From NCBI RefSeq assembly GCF_018502625.1, contig NZ_CP075566.1, positions 2,299,001 through 2,363,000 on the forward strand: a DNA stretch of 64,000 nt, in the 5' to 3' direction. Shown one piece after another: positions 8,715 to 18,374 of the stretch. Origin of the DNA: Pseudomonas hormoni. GTDB lineage: Bacteria; Pseudomonadota; Gammaproteobacteria; Pseudomonadales; Pseudomonadaceae. The position numbers were made by a program, and so were the translations under genes. A model generated the notes under the pieces. The model saw only the letters and a program-made list of their open reading frames with translations. It did not search any database and was not told where the DNA came from. Positions within the stretch are counted from its first letter, which is position 1; each line of letters opens with the position of its first letter.

Positions 8715-10862
8715 ATGAGCACTTTCATGCAACCGCTGCTGCAATACTTCAAGGCAATACTCAACCCTGGGCCGGGGGTAGCGCTGTTCGCCATGCGAAC
8801 CATCGCCGCCGGGCTGTTGACGCTGTACCTGGCGTTTCTGTTTGACCTCGATCAGCCCAAGTGGTCGATCATGGCCGTGGTCATCGTCAGCCAGCCATTG
8901 GGTGGGATGGCGCTGGCCCGCAGCTTCGGCCAGATCATCGGTACTACCCTGGGCGCGGTGGTGGCCGTGGTGATCATGGCGATCTTCCCTCAGGCGCCGC
9001 TGCCTTTCCTCATCACGTTGTCCCTTTGGCTGGCACTGTGTACCGCCGGTGGCACCTTGCTGCGCTACACCAGTTCCCAGGCCTTTGTGCTCAGTGGCTA
9101 CACGACGGTGGTGGTGGGGCTGCTGGCGGTCCCGGATCAGGACGGCACCTTCCTGCTGGCCGTGACCCGTGTGACCGAAACGTTGCTGGCGGTGGCCTGC
9201 GTGTGTGTCGTCAGCCTTCTGACTGCGCGCCCGGAGGCCGTGGCCAAGGATTACTTCGCCAGGATCGATCAGGTGATCAAGCTGCTGGCGACCCATGCCA
9301 GCGCCGCGATTCGTACCGAGGAAAGCGAGGCCGATTTCCACCTTCGGCAAATGCAGCTGCTCGGCCAGATCAGCGCACTGGAAGGGGTACGCCGGCATCT
9401 GTATTACGATGCGCCGCGCTTGCGCAGTGCCGATGACCTGGTGCAATTGCTCGGCAATCAACTGGTGCTGCTGACCGCGCGGCTCACCGCGTTGCGCCAT
9501 CAGAGGCAGTTATTGCTTGAGCGTCTGGAAGGCGAGATTCCCCAGGAGATCCAGCGTTTGCTCGCCGAAGAAGTCCTGTTTCTCGATCAACTGGCGCAGC
9601 TGGGACGTGCGATGCCCAATGAACAAAGGCGCCAATTCGCAACGTTGCAGAAGCGTTTCGATGAACTGGCTTACCGTTCGGAGCAACTCATCGAGCCCTT
9701 TGCGGCGATCTTGCGCTCGCTGTCATGGTCGTTGCGCTGGGAGCAGGCGCGTCTGCTGCAGCAGTTTGAAATGATTCTGGAATTAAGCGATGCCATCCAG
9801 AGCGGGCGCAAAGCCAGCAGTCTCTATCGCGGGCAGAAGAACCCGCTGCACATGGACTACACCCTGGCGGCGATGAACGCGATCCGCGCCTTTTGCGCAC
9901 TGATGGTGGCCGGTCTGATCTGGATCGAAACCGGTTGGGACGGCGCACGGGGCGGCATGATCGTCGCCGGGATTCTCTGTTCGCTGATGGCGACGTTTCC
10001 TCGACCACTTCTGGCCGCCCAGAGCTTTGCCCGGGGCCTGGGACTGGCGCTGGTGGTGTCGGCGGTTCTGCAATTCGCGCTGGTGCCGATGATCAGCAGT
10101 TTCGAGCTGTTGGCGCTGTTGCTGGCGCCCTTGCTGTATGCCGTCGCGGTGGGGTTGTCCAGCCCGCCCACCACGGGTACGGGGATCGGGCTCGGGTTGT
10201 CGACCTTTCTGTTGCTTGGCCCGCAAAACACCGGGTTGGGGCAGAACACCGCGATCCAGTGGTTTGAATTTGGCGGCTCGTATGTCTGCGCCGCCGCGCT
10301 GGCGTTGAGTGTATATGCCTTGATCTTCCCCTTCAGGCCCGTACTGCGCATTCGCCGGCTGCACCAGGAGAATTGCGAGCAGGTCTACGCCTTGTTGAAA
10401 ATCCCGGCCACCGATGAAAACCAGTTTGCCTTCGAGAGTCGCATGGTCGACCGCCTGACCATGATGCTGGGACTGTTGCCGTCCATCCAGGACAAGCCGG
10501 CGCGTGACTTGTTCGATGTCAGCCTCGGTTGCATGGCGCTCGGCATTGCGATGAACCAGCTCAGGCAACAGGGGCAGAACAACGTGTTGCTGAGCCCGGA
10601 AGTGCAAAACCGGCTGTTCGCTACGGTTCGGGAAACCGGGCGATTGGTCGCCGGCCGGGCCGACTTTGAAGTGGATCGCGTGCTCGATAGCCTGCATGCA
10701 CTGGGCGATGAACTGGATGCGCTGCATTCCGGCGTCCATGAGCATCTGTGGTCGGTGTTTCGTATGCGCGTGGCGCTATTGATCGTGGTGTCGTTCCTGG
10801 AACGTCACCGTGGCCACTTTGAGCCTGCAACGCCACAAGGAGTACTTGAGATTGCCCATTGA
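8715..10862 (+). CDS. FUSC-family inner-membrane exporter (AaeB-like)
   Basis: A 715-aa protein with two hydrophobic blocks, about residues 15-165 and 375-520, each with several membrane segments, separated by a long cytoplasmic helical region. This two-half layout is that of the FUSC/aromatic acid exporter family represented by AaeB. ATG 8715 has AGGAG 9 bases upstream. A DUF1656 gene overlaps its 3' end and a HlyD-type gene follows, as in aaeX/aaeA/aaeB sets. Export of aromatic or other organic acids is the family role; the actual substrate is unknown. Confidence 0.85.
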   Translation: MSTFMQPLLQYFKAILNPGPGVALFAMRTIAAGLLTLYLAFLFDLDQPKWSIMAVVIVSQPLGGMALARSFGQIIGTTLGAVVAVVIMAIFPQAPLPFLITLSLWLALCTAGGTLLRYTSSQAFVLSGYTTVVVGLLAVPDQDGTFLLAVTRVTETLLAVACVCVVSLLTARPEAVAKDYFARIDQVIKLLATHASAAIRTEESEADFHLRQMQLLGQISALEGVRRHLYYDAPRLRSADDLVQLLGNQLVLLTARLTALRHQRQLLLERLEGEIPQEIQRLLAEEVLFLDQLAQLGRAMPNEQRRQFATLQKRFDELAYRSEQLIEPFAAILRSLSWSLRWEQARLLQQFEMILELSDAIQSGRKASSLYRGQKNPLHMDYTLAAMNAIRAFCALMVAGLIWIETGWDGARGGMIVAGILCSLMATFPRPLLAAQSFARGLGLALVVSAVLQFALVPMISSFELLALLLAPLLYAVAVGLSSPPTTGTGIGLGLSTFLLLGPQNTGLGQNTAIQWFEFGGSYVCAAALALSVYALIFPFRPVLRIRRLHQENCEQVYALLKIPATDENQFAFESRMVDRLTMMLGLLPSIQDKPARDLFDVSLGCMALGIAMNQLRQQGQNNVLLSPEVQNRLFATVRETGRLVAGRADFEVDRVLDSLHALGDELDALHSGVHEHLWSVFRMRVALLIVVSFLERHRGHFEPATPQGVLEIAH

Positions 10863-11052
10863 TCTGGAAATAGGCGGTGTCTACCTGCCGCCAATTGCTC
10901 AGGCGCTGCTGCTGGGCTTGCCGATTTATCTGCTGCTGGACTGGATTCTGCGGCGCCTCGGCGTATTGCAGTTTGTGTGGCATGAAGCCTTGTTCGAGGG
11001 CGCGTTGTACGCCTGCGTGTGTGCCACGTTGATTCTGCTGATGGGAGCCTGA
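10852..11052 (+). CDS. DUF1656 small membrane protein (AaeX-like)
   Basis: A 66-aa protein with two membrane segments (IAQALLLGLPIYLLLDWIL and ALYACVCATLILLMGA) and the family start PIDLEIGGVYLPP. TTG 10852 is preferred because AAGGAG lies 9 bases before it; TTG 10846 and GTG 10810 are in frame as alternatives. It overlaps the FUSC gene by 11 bases and is followed after 4 bases by the HlyD gene. DUF1656 proteins occur almost always in such exporter operons; their precise role is not established. Confidence 0.82.
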   Translation: MPIDLEIGGVYLPPIAQALLLGLPIYLLLDWILRRLGVLQFVWHEALFEGALYACVCATLILLMGA

Positions 11053-11056
11053 GGCA

Positions 11057-12022
11057 TTGAAGAAGATCCTCGCCCGACTCACGACTGTGGTCGTGGTAGT
11101 GCTGGCCTTTGTGCTCGGCTGGTTCGCCTGGGAACACTACACCCGCGCCCCCTGGACCCGGGACGCCCGGGTGCGTGCCGATGTGGTGACCTTGTCCGCC
11201 GATGTCGCGGGACGCATTGTCAACCTCGGCGTGCAGGACAACCAGCATGTGGAGAAGGGGCAGTTGCTGTTGGAAATCGATCCTTCGCGCTACGTCCTGG
11301 CGGTGGAGCATGCCAAGCGTTCGGTGGAGGTGGCGAAGGCTTCACTGGGGCAATCCGAAGCGACCATTGTGGCCAGTCAGGCGCTGCTCAAACAGCGTCA
11401 GAGTGAGGAGCGCCGTCGCCGTACACTTAAGGAACGCGCGGCGATTTCCGGTGAAGAGTGGGAAAAATCCAGTACCGATGTCTCGGTGGCCCAGGCCGAT
11501 TTGCTGCGCAACCAGGCTAACCTGGGTTTTGCCCAGGCCAACGTGCATCTGGCCATCGCCGCATTGGCCGAGGCTGAACACGACCTGGAGCGCACCCGGG
11601 TCGAGTCGCCGGTTAGTGGCTACGTCACCAATCTGCTGACCCGACAGGGCGACTACGCGACTGCGGGTGGTCCGTTAGTGGCGCTGGTGGACAGCGAATC
11701 CTTTTACATCAGCGGCTATTTTGAAGAAACCAAACTGCCGCGAATCGGGGAGGGCGACCGGGTCGACATTGAATTGATGAGTGGCGAACGTTTTGGCGGC
11801 ACCGTGCAAAGCATCGCTTTCGCCATTGCCGACCGGGAAAACTCGCCCGGCGGCCGTTTGCTTGCCAACATCAACCCCAGTTACACCTGGGTCAAACTGG
11901 CGCAACGGGTGCCGGTGCGGATCAGGATCGACGCCGACTATGCCGGCAAAGACAAACTGCGGGCGGGGACGACGGCCACCGTGACCATCCAGGAAACCCA
12001 AAAATCCCAAGATCACCGCTAA
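11057..12022 (+). CDS. HlyD-family periplasmic adaptor (AaeA/EmrA-like)
   Basis: A 321-aa membrane fusion protein with one N-terminal membrane segment (VVVVVLAFVLGWFAW), split lipoyl halves (GRIVNLGVQDNQHVEKGQ and ESPVSGYVTNLLTRQGDY) around a coiled-coil hairpin, and a beta-barrel region. It starts at TTG 11057, 4 bases after the DUF1656 gene. With the FUSC and DUF1656 proteins it should form an inner-membrane and periplasmic export unit. No outer-membrane channel is encoded in this operon, so it would have to use a TolC/OprM-type channel encoded elsewhere. Confidence 0.88.
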   Translation: MKKILARLTTVVVVVLAFVLGWFAWEHYTRAPWTRDARVRADVVTLSADVAGRIVNLGVQDNQHVEKGQLLLEIDPSRYVLAVEHAKRSVEVAKASLGQSEATIVASQALLKQRQSEERRRRTLKERAAISGEEWEKSSTDVSVAQADLLRNQANLGFAQANVHLAIAALAEAEHDLERTRVESPVSGYVTNLLTRQGDYATAGGPLVALVDSESFYISGYFEETKLPRIGEGDRVDIELMSGERFGGTVQSIAFAIADRENSPGGRLLANINPSYTWVKLAQRVPVRIRIDADYAGKDKLRAGTTATVTIQETQKSQDHR

Positions 12023-12025
12023 CCC

Positions 12026-12122
12026 CTGTAGGAGCAAAGCTTGCTCGCGAAGATGGCAGCACATTCAACATCGATGGCGATTGGCCCACCGCTTTCGCGA
12101 GCAAGCTTTGCTCCTACAGGGG
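12026..12122. repeat. REP palindrome pair, TGTAGGAGC family
   Basis: Nearly perfect inverted copies (TGTAGGAGCAAAGCTTGCTC and GAGCAAGCTTTGCTCCTACA) enclose a spacer of about 40 bases. It lies at the end of the HlyD gene, facing the end of the oprN-like gene. Confidence 0.88.
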
Positions 12123-12150
12123 GCGTAGTGGATTCAGCATTGCGATCAGG

Positions 12151-12192
12151 CAAAAAAAAGCCCCGCGACCGAATGAGGCGCAGGGCAAAAAA
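12151..12192 (-). terminator. Intrinsic terminator of the mexEF-oprN operon
   Basis: On the minus strand an 8-bp stem (GCCCTGCG with CGCGGGGC, one G-U pair) is followed by a run of eight T. It lies about 45 bases after the oprN stop. A-rich sequence on the other side may make it work in both directions. Confidence 0.75.
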
Positions 12193-12233
12193 ATCTGGTT
12201 GGTTGCGGCCAACCAAAGGAGCTCGCTAATGCG

Positions 12234-13655
12234 TTACTTGCTGGCGACCGTCTCTGGTTGCCAGCCGCCACCAAGGGCCTTGTAGATCGCGACGATGCCG
12301 CGATACAGATCGACTTCGGCCTGGGCCTGGGTGTCTTCCGCCGCCAGACGTTCGCGCTGGGCATCGAGCAGGACGAGGAAATCCGACGACCCTTCGCGGT
12401 AGCGAATTTCAGCCAGGTCGGCTGCCGCGCGGCTTGATTCACTCTGACGAATCAGCGAAATCAGGCGTTGCTGGCGTTTTCCGTAGTCGCTGAAGGCGTT
12501 TTCCGATTCTTCCAGGGCCAGCAGCACTTGCTGCTCATAGGTCGCCAGTGCGCCTTCGGCATCCGCGTCGGCACCGCGCAAGCGAGCTCGAACACTGCCC
12601 AGGTCAAACGCTGCCCAGGTGATGCTTGGGCCCAGCGCCCAGGCGTTGGCCGCCGAAGAGCCGATCTGCGAACCGCGCCCGGCGGTAAAGCCGAGGAAGC
12701 CACTGAGACTCACCCGTGGGAACAGGTCAGCCTTGGCCACACCGATACGCGCCGTGGCCGAAGCCAGTTGGCGTTCGGCGCTGAGAATGTCCGGACGACG
12801 TTGCAGCAGTTCGCCCGGATCACCGATCGGCAGCGCCTTTGCAATCGCTGGCAATTCTTTCGGACTCAGGTCCACCGTCAGCTTGTCCGGACGTTCACCC
12901 AGCAGGGTGGCTATCCGGTTTTTCTGCCGAACCTGTTCCGCCTGCAACTGCGGCACGCTGGCTTCGACGGCCGCCAGGCGGGCATCGGCGCGGACCACAT
13001 CGAGCTGATCGCCGACGCCGGCATCACGCAGGCTTTCGGTGATCTTGCGCGATTCCTGCTGGTTGTTCAGGTTGGCCAGGGCAATCTTTTCCCGCAGTTG
13101 CGCACCGCGCAGTTGACCGTAGGCATCCACCAGTTCGGCAATCATGCTGACTTGCAGCTGGTACAGGTCGGCTTCGGCCGCTTGCTGTTCGGCGTCGCTG
13201 GATTCCAGGTTGCGCTGGATGCGACCAAACAGATCCAGTTCCCAGGCCATGTCCAGACCCAGGTCATAGCGTTCGCTGTTGACCCGTTTGGTCGTCTCGC
13301 CCGGAATCTGACCTTTGCCCAGATCACTGCTTGCGCGGCTGGTAATGGTCGGCATCGCGTCATTGCTGGCGTCATCGCGGATCGCCCGGGCCGCTTTCCA
13401 GCGCGCGAAGGCGACGCGCAAATCGCGGTTGCCTTGCAGGGATTGCGTCACCAACTGGTTGAGGGTCGGGTCTTCAAACTGCTGCCACCAGATACCTTCG
13501 AAACGCGAACGGTCGAAGTTTTTCTGACCGGCAGCGCCATCGGTGGCGGTCGTGATGTTGGCCGGTTCTGTGGCCGGGGTCTTGTAGTCCGGGCCCACGG
13601 CACAGGCACTCAGGGCCAATACCAGCAGGCTCGGCAGGAAGGCTTTCAGGCTCAT
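12234..13655 (-). CDS. oprN: Outer-membrane efflux lipoprotein OprN
   Basis: A 473-aa NodT/OprM-type outer-membrane factor. It has a lipoprotein signal ending at ALSACAVG with the lipid-bound Cys at about residue 18, and two repeated helical halves of the TolC fold. Its ATG overlaps the mexF stop (ATGA) and has GGAGG upstream. It is the last gene of the mexE-mexF order, matching the mexEF-oprN tripartite pump of P. aeruginosa. An oprN-type name rests mainly on context, since the OprM, OprJ and OprN subfamilies are similar in sequence. Confidence 0.88.
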   Translation of the reverse strand: MSLKAFLPSLLVLALSACAVGPDYKTPATEPANITTATDGAAGQKNFDRSRFEGIWWQQFEDPTLNQLVTQSLQGNRDLRVAFARWKAARAIRDDASNDAMPTITSRASSDLGKGQIPGETTKRVNSERYDLGLDMAWELDLFGRIQRNLESSDAEQQAAEADLYQLQVSMIAELVDAYGQLRGAQLREKIALANLNNQQESRKITESLRDAGVGDQLDVVRADARLAAVEASVPQLQAEQVRQKNRIATLLGERPDKLTVDLSPKELPAIAKALPIGDPGELLQRRPDILSAERQLASATARIGVAKADLFPRVSLSGFLGFTAGRGSQIGSSAANAWALGPSITWAAFDLGSVRARLRGADADAEGALATYEQQVLLALEESENAFSDYGKRQQRLISLIRQSESSRAAADLAEIRYREGSSDFLVLLDAQRERLAAEDTQAQAEVDLYRGIVAIYKALGGGWQPETVASK

Positions 13656-16600
13656 TGTTGCGCCTCCAGTTTCAGGGCCTTGGCCGCTTTGCGTTTCTCA
13701 CCGCGCTCTACAAAGTTACGAATCAATACGTAGAACACTGGCGTCAGCAACAGACCGAAGAAGGTCACCCCGAGCATCCCGGAGAACACCGCCACACCCA
13801 TGGCGTGACGCATTTCGGCACCGGCACCGCTGGAGAACACCAGTGGCACAACACCCATGATGAACGCGAAGGAGGTCATCAGGATCGGACGCAGACGCAG
13901 ACGGCACGCTTCCAATACCGCAGCGAGCGGGCTGAGGCCTTCGTCCTGCTGTTTATCCTTGGCAAACTCGACGATCAGAATCGCGTTCTTACACGCAAGT
14001 CCCACCAGTACGATCAAGCCGATCTGGGTGAAGATGTTGTTGTCACCTCCCGAAGCAATCACACCGGTGATGGCCGACAGCAAGGTCATCGGTACGATCA
14101 GGATCACCGCCAGTGGCAGGCTCCAGCTTTCGTATTGAGCCGCGAGTACCAGGAACGCCAGCAAAACACAGAGCGGGAACACGAACAGCGCGGTGTTGCC
14201 GGACAGAATCTGCTGGTAGGTCAGGTCGGTCCATTCGTAGGTCATGCCGTTCGGAAGTTCTTCCTTGAGCAGTTTTTCGATGGCGGCCTGTGCCTGGCCG
14301 GAGCTGTAGCCTGGGGCTGCCGCGCCGTTGATTTCAGCGGTGATGAAGCCGTTGTAGTGCATCACGCGGTCCGGGCCCGAGGTGTCGCTGACCTTGATAA
14401 AGGTCGCCAGCGGGATCATCTCGCCTTTGTTGTTACGCACTTTCAGCTGGCCGATCTGGTCCGGCTCGAGGCGGAACTGTTGCTCGGCCTGAACGTTCAC
14501 CTGATAGGTACGACCGAAGCGGTTGAAGTCGTTGGCATACAGCGAACCCAGGTAGATCTGCAGGGTGTCGAAGATGTCGCTGACAGCCACGCCGTGGGTC
14601 TTGGCTTTTTCCCGGTCGATGGCGGCATCGACCTGCGGCACGTTCACGGTGTAGCTGGTGAACAGCGCGGCCAGTTCCGGCACGTTGTGGCTCTTGGTGA
14701 TGATGTTCATGGTTTCTTTGTACAGCTCGTCGTAACCCAGGTTGCCCCGGTCTTCGATCTGCAGGCGGAAACCACCGATGGTGCCCAGGCCTTGTACCGG
14801 CGGCGGTGGGAAGATGGCCATGTAGGCTTCCTGAATCCCGGCGAACTGGCCGTTCAATGCACCGGCAATCGCACCGGCGGACATGCTTGGGTCTTTACGC
14901 TCGTCGAACGGTTTCAGGGTCACGAACACAATGCCGGCGTTCGGGCTGTTGGTGAAACCGTTGATCGACAGGCCCGGGAACGCTACCGCACTTTCCACGC
15001 CAGGCTGTTTCAGGGCCAGGTCGGACATGCGTTTGATCACGTCTTCGGTACGGTCCAGGCTCGAAGCGTCCGGCAGTTGCGCGAAAGCCACCAGGTATTG
15101 CTTGTCCTGGCCGGGTACGAAACCGGTCGGGGTGTGGGCGAAACCGAAGAAGGTCAGCACCATCAGGCCTGCGTACAACAGCAGGGCAATACCGCTGCTA
15201 CGGATAACCCGCGCTACGGTGCCGACATAGCCATGGCTGGCGCGTTCGAAGAACCGGTTGAACGGACGGAACAGCCAGCCGCCCAATAGTTTATCAAGCA
15301 CTTTGGTAAAGCGATCTTTCGGCGCACTGTGGCTCTTGAGCAGCACGGCGGCCAGGGCTGGGGACAGTGTCAGCGAGTTGAACGCCGAGATCACGGTCGA
15401 GATGGCAATGGTCAGAGCAAACTGTTTGTAGAACTGGCCGGTGAGTCCGGAAATGAACGCCGCCGGGATAAATACTGCACACAGCACCAGCGCCGTCGCG
15501 ATGATCGGCCCGGTCACCTCTCGCATGGCTTTCTTGGTGGCTTCGACGGGCGTTTCTCCCAGCTCGATGTGCCTTTCCACGTTCTCCACCACCACGATGG
15601 CGTCGTCCACCACGATACCGATGGCCAATACCAAACCGAACAATGACAAGGCGTTCAGCGAGAAGCCGAACAGGTGCATCACGGCAAACGTACCGATCAG
15701 CGAAACCGGCACCGCCACCAATGGAATGATCGAGGCACGCCAGGTTTGCAGGAACAGGATCACCACCAGAACAACGAGGATCAGTGCTTCGAAGAGGGTG
15801 TGAACCACCGCTTCGATGGAACCGCGCACAAAGATCGTCGGGTCATAGACGATGCTGAAGTCCATGCCTTCCGGGAAGCTCTTCTTCAGCTCCGCCATCT
15901 TGTCGCGCACTTCGTTGGAAATTTCGATCGCGTTGGAACCCGGGCGCTGGAAGATCGGGATCGCCACCGCCGGTTGGTTGTTCAGCAAGGAACGCAGGGC
16001 GTATTGGCTGGAACCCAGTTCGACGCGCGCGATGTCTTTCAGACGAGTGATTTCACCGTTGTCGCCGGAGCGAATGATGATGTTCTCGAACTCTTCTTCA
16101 GAAACCAGACGACCTTGGGTGTTGACCGACAACTGGAACGCCGTGGCGTTCGGGGCGGGCGGGGCGCCCAAGGCACCGGCAGCCACCTGACGGTTCTGCT
16201 CACGAATCGCGGTCACCACATCGGTGGCGGTCAGGTTGCGCGAAGCGGTCTTGTTCGGGTCGAGCCACACTCGCAGCGAGTAATCGCCCATGCCAAACAG
16301 CTGCACGTCACCGACACCGCCCAGACGCGCCAGCTCATCCTTGATGTTGAGCAAGGCATAGTTGGACAGGTACAGCATGTCGTAGCGTTTGTCCGGCGAG
16401 GTCAAGTGCACAACCATGGTCAGGTCGGGCGAAGCCTTGTCCACGGTGATACCGATGCGCGTCACTTCTTCTGGAAGTTTCGGCTCAGTCCGGGTCACGC
16501 GGTTCTGCACCTGCACCTGTGCGTTGTCCAGGTCGGTGCCCAGCGCAAAGGTGATGGTCAGGGTGATCTTGCCGTCAGCGGTGGACTGCGAGGACATGTA

Positions 16601-16834
16601 CAGCATGTTCTCGACGCCGGTGATGGCTTGCTCCAATGGAGCGGCCACGGTTTCACCGATGACTTTTGGGTTGGCGCCCGGGAAGTTGGCACGGACCACA
16701 ACGGTCGGCGGCACGACTTCCGGGTATTCGCTGATCGGCAACTGGAACAGCGAGATGGCGCCGGCGATCAGGATCAGCAGCGACAGTACCGCTGCGAAGA
16801 TCGGCCGAGAAATGAAGAATTGGGAAAAATTCAT
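13652..16834 (-). CDS. mexF: RND multidrug efflux transporter MexF
   Basis: A 1060-aa inner-membrane RND (HAE1) pump, close to the 1062 aa of P. aeruginosa MexF. It opens with MNFSQFFISRPIFAAVLSLL and has the twelve-segment layout with two large periplasmic loops. The proton-relay acids are in GIVVDDAIVVVENVER. It exchanges protons for drugs such as chloramphenicol and quinolones in the known system. It begins 15 bases after mexE and its stop overlaps the oprN start, so one operon is clear. The sequence resembles remembered MexF over its whole length. Confidence 0.95.
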   Translation of the reverse strand: MNFSQFFISRPIFAAVLSLLILIAGAISLFQLPISEYPEVVPPTVVVRANFPGANPKVIGETVAAPLEQAITGVENMLYMSSQSTADGKITLTITFALGTDLDNAQVQVQNRVTRTEPKLPEEVTRIGITVDKASPDLTMVVHLTSPDKRYDMLYLSNYALLNIKDELARLGGVGDVQLFGMGDYSLRVWLDPNKTASRNLTATDVVTAIREQNRQVAAGALGAPPAPNATAFQLSVNTQGRLVSEEEFENIIIRSGDNGEITRLKDIARVELGSSQYALRSLLNNQPAVAIPIFQRPGSNAIEISNEVRDKMAELKKSFPEGMDFSIVYDPTIFVRGSIEAVVHTLFEALILVVLVVILFLQTWRASIIPLVAVPVSLIGTFAVMHLFGFSLNALSLFGLVLAIGIVVDDAIVVVENVERHIELGETPVEATKKAMREVTGPIIATALVLCAVFIPAAFISGLTGQFYKQFALTIAISTVISAFNSLTLSPALAAVLLKSHSAPKDRFTKVLDKLLGGWLFRPFNRFFERASHGYVGTVARVIRSSGIALLLYAGLMVLTFFGFAHTPTGFVPGQDKQYLVAFAQLPDASSLDRTEDVIKRMSDLALKQPGVESAVAFPGLSINGFTNSPNAGIVFVTLKPFDERKDPSMSAGAIAGALNGQFAGIQEAYMAIFPPPPVQGLGTIGGFRLQIEDRGNLGYDELYKETMNIITKSHNVPELAALFTSYTVNVPQVDAAIDREKAKTHGVAVSDIFDTLQIYLGSLYANDFNRFGRTYQVNVQAEQQFRLEPDQIGQLKVRNNKGEMIPLATFIKVSDTSGPDRVMHYNGFITAEINGAAAPGYSSGQAQAAIEKLLKEELPNGMTYEWTDLTYQQILSGNTALFVFPLCVLLAFLVLAAQYESWSLPLAVILIVPMTLLSAITGVIASGGDNNIFTQIGLIVLVGLACKNAILIVEFAKDKQQDEGLSPLAAVLEACRLRLRPILMTSFAFIMGVVPLVFSSGAGAEMRHAMGVAVFSGMLGVTFFGLLLTPVFYVLIRNFVERGEKRKAAKALKLEAQQ

Positions 16835-16849
16835 CGGAGTTGTTGTCCC

Positions 16850-18103
16850 TTAACCGCGTGGAGTCGCAGCAGCCAGTTTCACAACCGAACCCGGCGCGAC
16901 CTTGGCAGGCGCGACTTGGGGCAGGTTGCTGGCTTCCAGCGCTTGTCGTTGTTGTGCGAGTGCCGCGAGGGTTTGTTCGCTGGCCATCGGGATCACTTCA
17001 GGGGTGACTGGCGAACCGGGACGTACCCGTTGCAGGCCCTTGACGATGATCGTGTCGTCCTTGTTCAGGCCGTTGCGCACGATGCGTAACCCTTCGATTT
17101 TCGGACCCAGCTCGACCGCGCGGTATGCCGTTTTGTTGTCGGCATCCATCACCAATACGAACTTTTTACCCAGGTCGGTACCGACCGCTTCGTCGTTGAT
17201 CAGCACGGCGGAGTAGGTGCCGCTGCCAACCAGTTTCAGACGGGCATACAGGCCAGGGGTGTAGGTGCCGTCGGTGTTGTCGAACACCGCGCGACCACGG
17301 ATGGTGCCGGTTTTCGGGTTGACCTGATTGTCGACGAAGTTCATCACGCCCTGGTGCGGGTTGCCATCTTCGTTGGACAGGCCGAGGTACACCGGGGTGG
17401 TGGCGCCGCGTTTGCCCTGGCGAGCGAGCTGGGTGTACTTGAGGAACACACGCTCGTCGGCATCGAAGTAGGCGTAGACCTTGTCGGTGGACACCACGCT
17501 GGTCAGCGGTGTGGTATCGGCGGTCACCAGGTTGCCGGCGGTGATTTCCGCACGGCTGACGCGGCCGCTGATTGGCGCGGTGACGCGGGTGAAGCTCAGG
17601 TTCAGTTTCGCCAGATCCAGCTGTGCTTGAAGGGCACCCACTGCGGCGCGGGCTTCCTGCGCAGCGCTAGTGCGCGAATCGGCCAATTCGGCGGAAATCG
17701 CGTTGCTGGTGCGCAGACGCTCACCGCGCTGGGCTTCATTTTCGCTGCGGGTGGCATTGGCGCGGGATTGGGCAACCAGTGCTTCGAGGCGGCGGACCTC
17801 AGCCTGGAAAGGGCGTGGGTCGATCTGGAACAGCAGGTCACCTTTCTTGACCAGCGCGCCTTCAGTGAAGGCAACGTCATCAATCTGGCCGGAGACCCGT
17901 GGACGAATCTCTACCGTTTCCGGCGCTTCAAGGCGCCCGGTGAATTCGTCCCACTCGTTGACCGGTTGTTCCAGCACCTTGGCGACGCTGACTTTCGCCG
18001 CAGGCATGGTCGCGGCCGACTGCGGAGCCTTGCCGCACGCGCTCATCACCAGCACGGCCAACAAGGCCAATGGGAAGCGCAAATGTTTGAATGACTGTTC
18101 CAT
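16850..18103 (-). CDS. mexE: RND efflux periplasmic adaptor MexE
   Basis: A 417-aa membrane fusion protein with a lipoprotein signal (LLAVLVMSACGKAP, lipid-bound Cys at about 24), lipoyl halves (VEIRPRVSGQIDDVAFTEGA and VTAPISGRVSRAEI) and an alpha-hairpin between them. ATG 18103 starts directly before the signal peptide; a longer in-frame start 18 codons upstream would bury it. It is the first gene of mexEF-oprN. A candidate MexT-type site lies about 145 bases upstream. Confidence 0.93.
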   Translation of the reverse strand: MEQSFKHLRFPLALLAVLVMSACGKAPQSAATMPAAKVSVAKVLEQPVNEWDEFTGRLEAPETVEIRPRVSGQIDDVAFTEGALVKKGDLLFQIDPRPFQAEVRRLEALVAQSRANATRSENEAQRGERLRTSNAISAELADSRTSAAQEARAAVGALQAQLDLAKLNLSFTRVTAPISGRVSRAEITAGNLVTADTTPLTSVVSTDKVYAYFDADERVFLKYTQLARQGKRGATTPVYLGLSNEDGNPHQGVMNFVDNQVNPKTGTIRGRAVFDNTDGTYTPGLYARLKLVGSGTYSAVLINDEAVGTDLGKKFVLVMDADNKTAYRAVELGPKIEGLRIVRNGLNKDDTIIVKGLQRVRPGSPVTPEVIPMASEQTLAALAQQRQALEASNLPQVAPAKVAPGSVVKLAAATPRG

Positions 18104-18242
18104 GGATGCATCCGCCAATGTATAGAGATGGGCGGATGATGCTCGGCGAGGTGGCATCGCACGAATCGAATGAAGCGAAGGTAACTATCATTCGGAATGA
18201 TATAAGCTCAAAGCTAGCCCTCTAGCATGCGCCTCCTGTGTA

Positions 18243-18270
18243 AGGGCGATCAATTGGATTGATGACAATT
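18243..18270 (-). promoter_or_regulatory. Candidate MexT binding site upstream of mexE
   Basis: On the minus strand the sequence reads ATCA, five bases, ATTGAT. This fits the remembered MexT box (ATCA-N5-GTCGAT-N4-ACYAT) in its first block and four of six bases of the second; the last block is poor. The core is a dyad (ATCAATTGGATTGAT on the plus strand, 18249-18263). It lies in the only long gap before mexE. Confidence 0.35.
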
Positions 18271-18323
18271 CAGTGTTGCGTAGCGTGCAACGGTCGCGTC
18301 GACTGAAAGTCTGTTTTGCCGAA

Positions 18324-18356
18324 ACAAAAAGACGGCCCTCAGGCCGTCTCTTTAAA
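18324..18356 (-). terminator. Terminator after the DUF805 gene
   Basis: A perfect 8-bp stem (AGACGGCC and GGCCGTCT, loop CTCA) has an A-run on one side and CTTT on the other. On the minus strand the A-run becomes the T-tract, ending transcription of the zinc-ribbon genes before the mexE promoter region. Confidence 0.75.
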
Positions 18357-18374
18357 CGTCTTGCGAACCTGAAT

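Noticed and set aside
13655..17089. Long plus-strand ORFs opposite mexF and mexE
   Set aside because: They are shadows of two strongly conserved efflux genes and show no recognisable domain.
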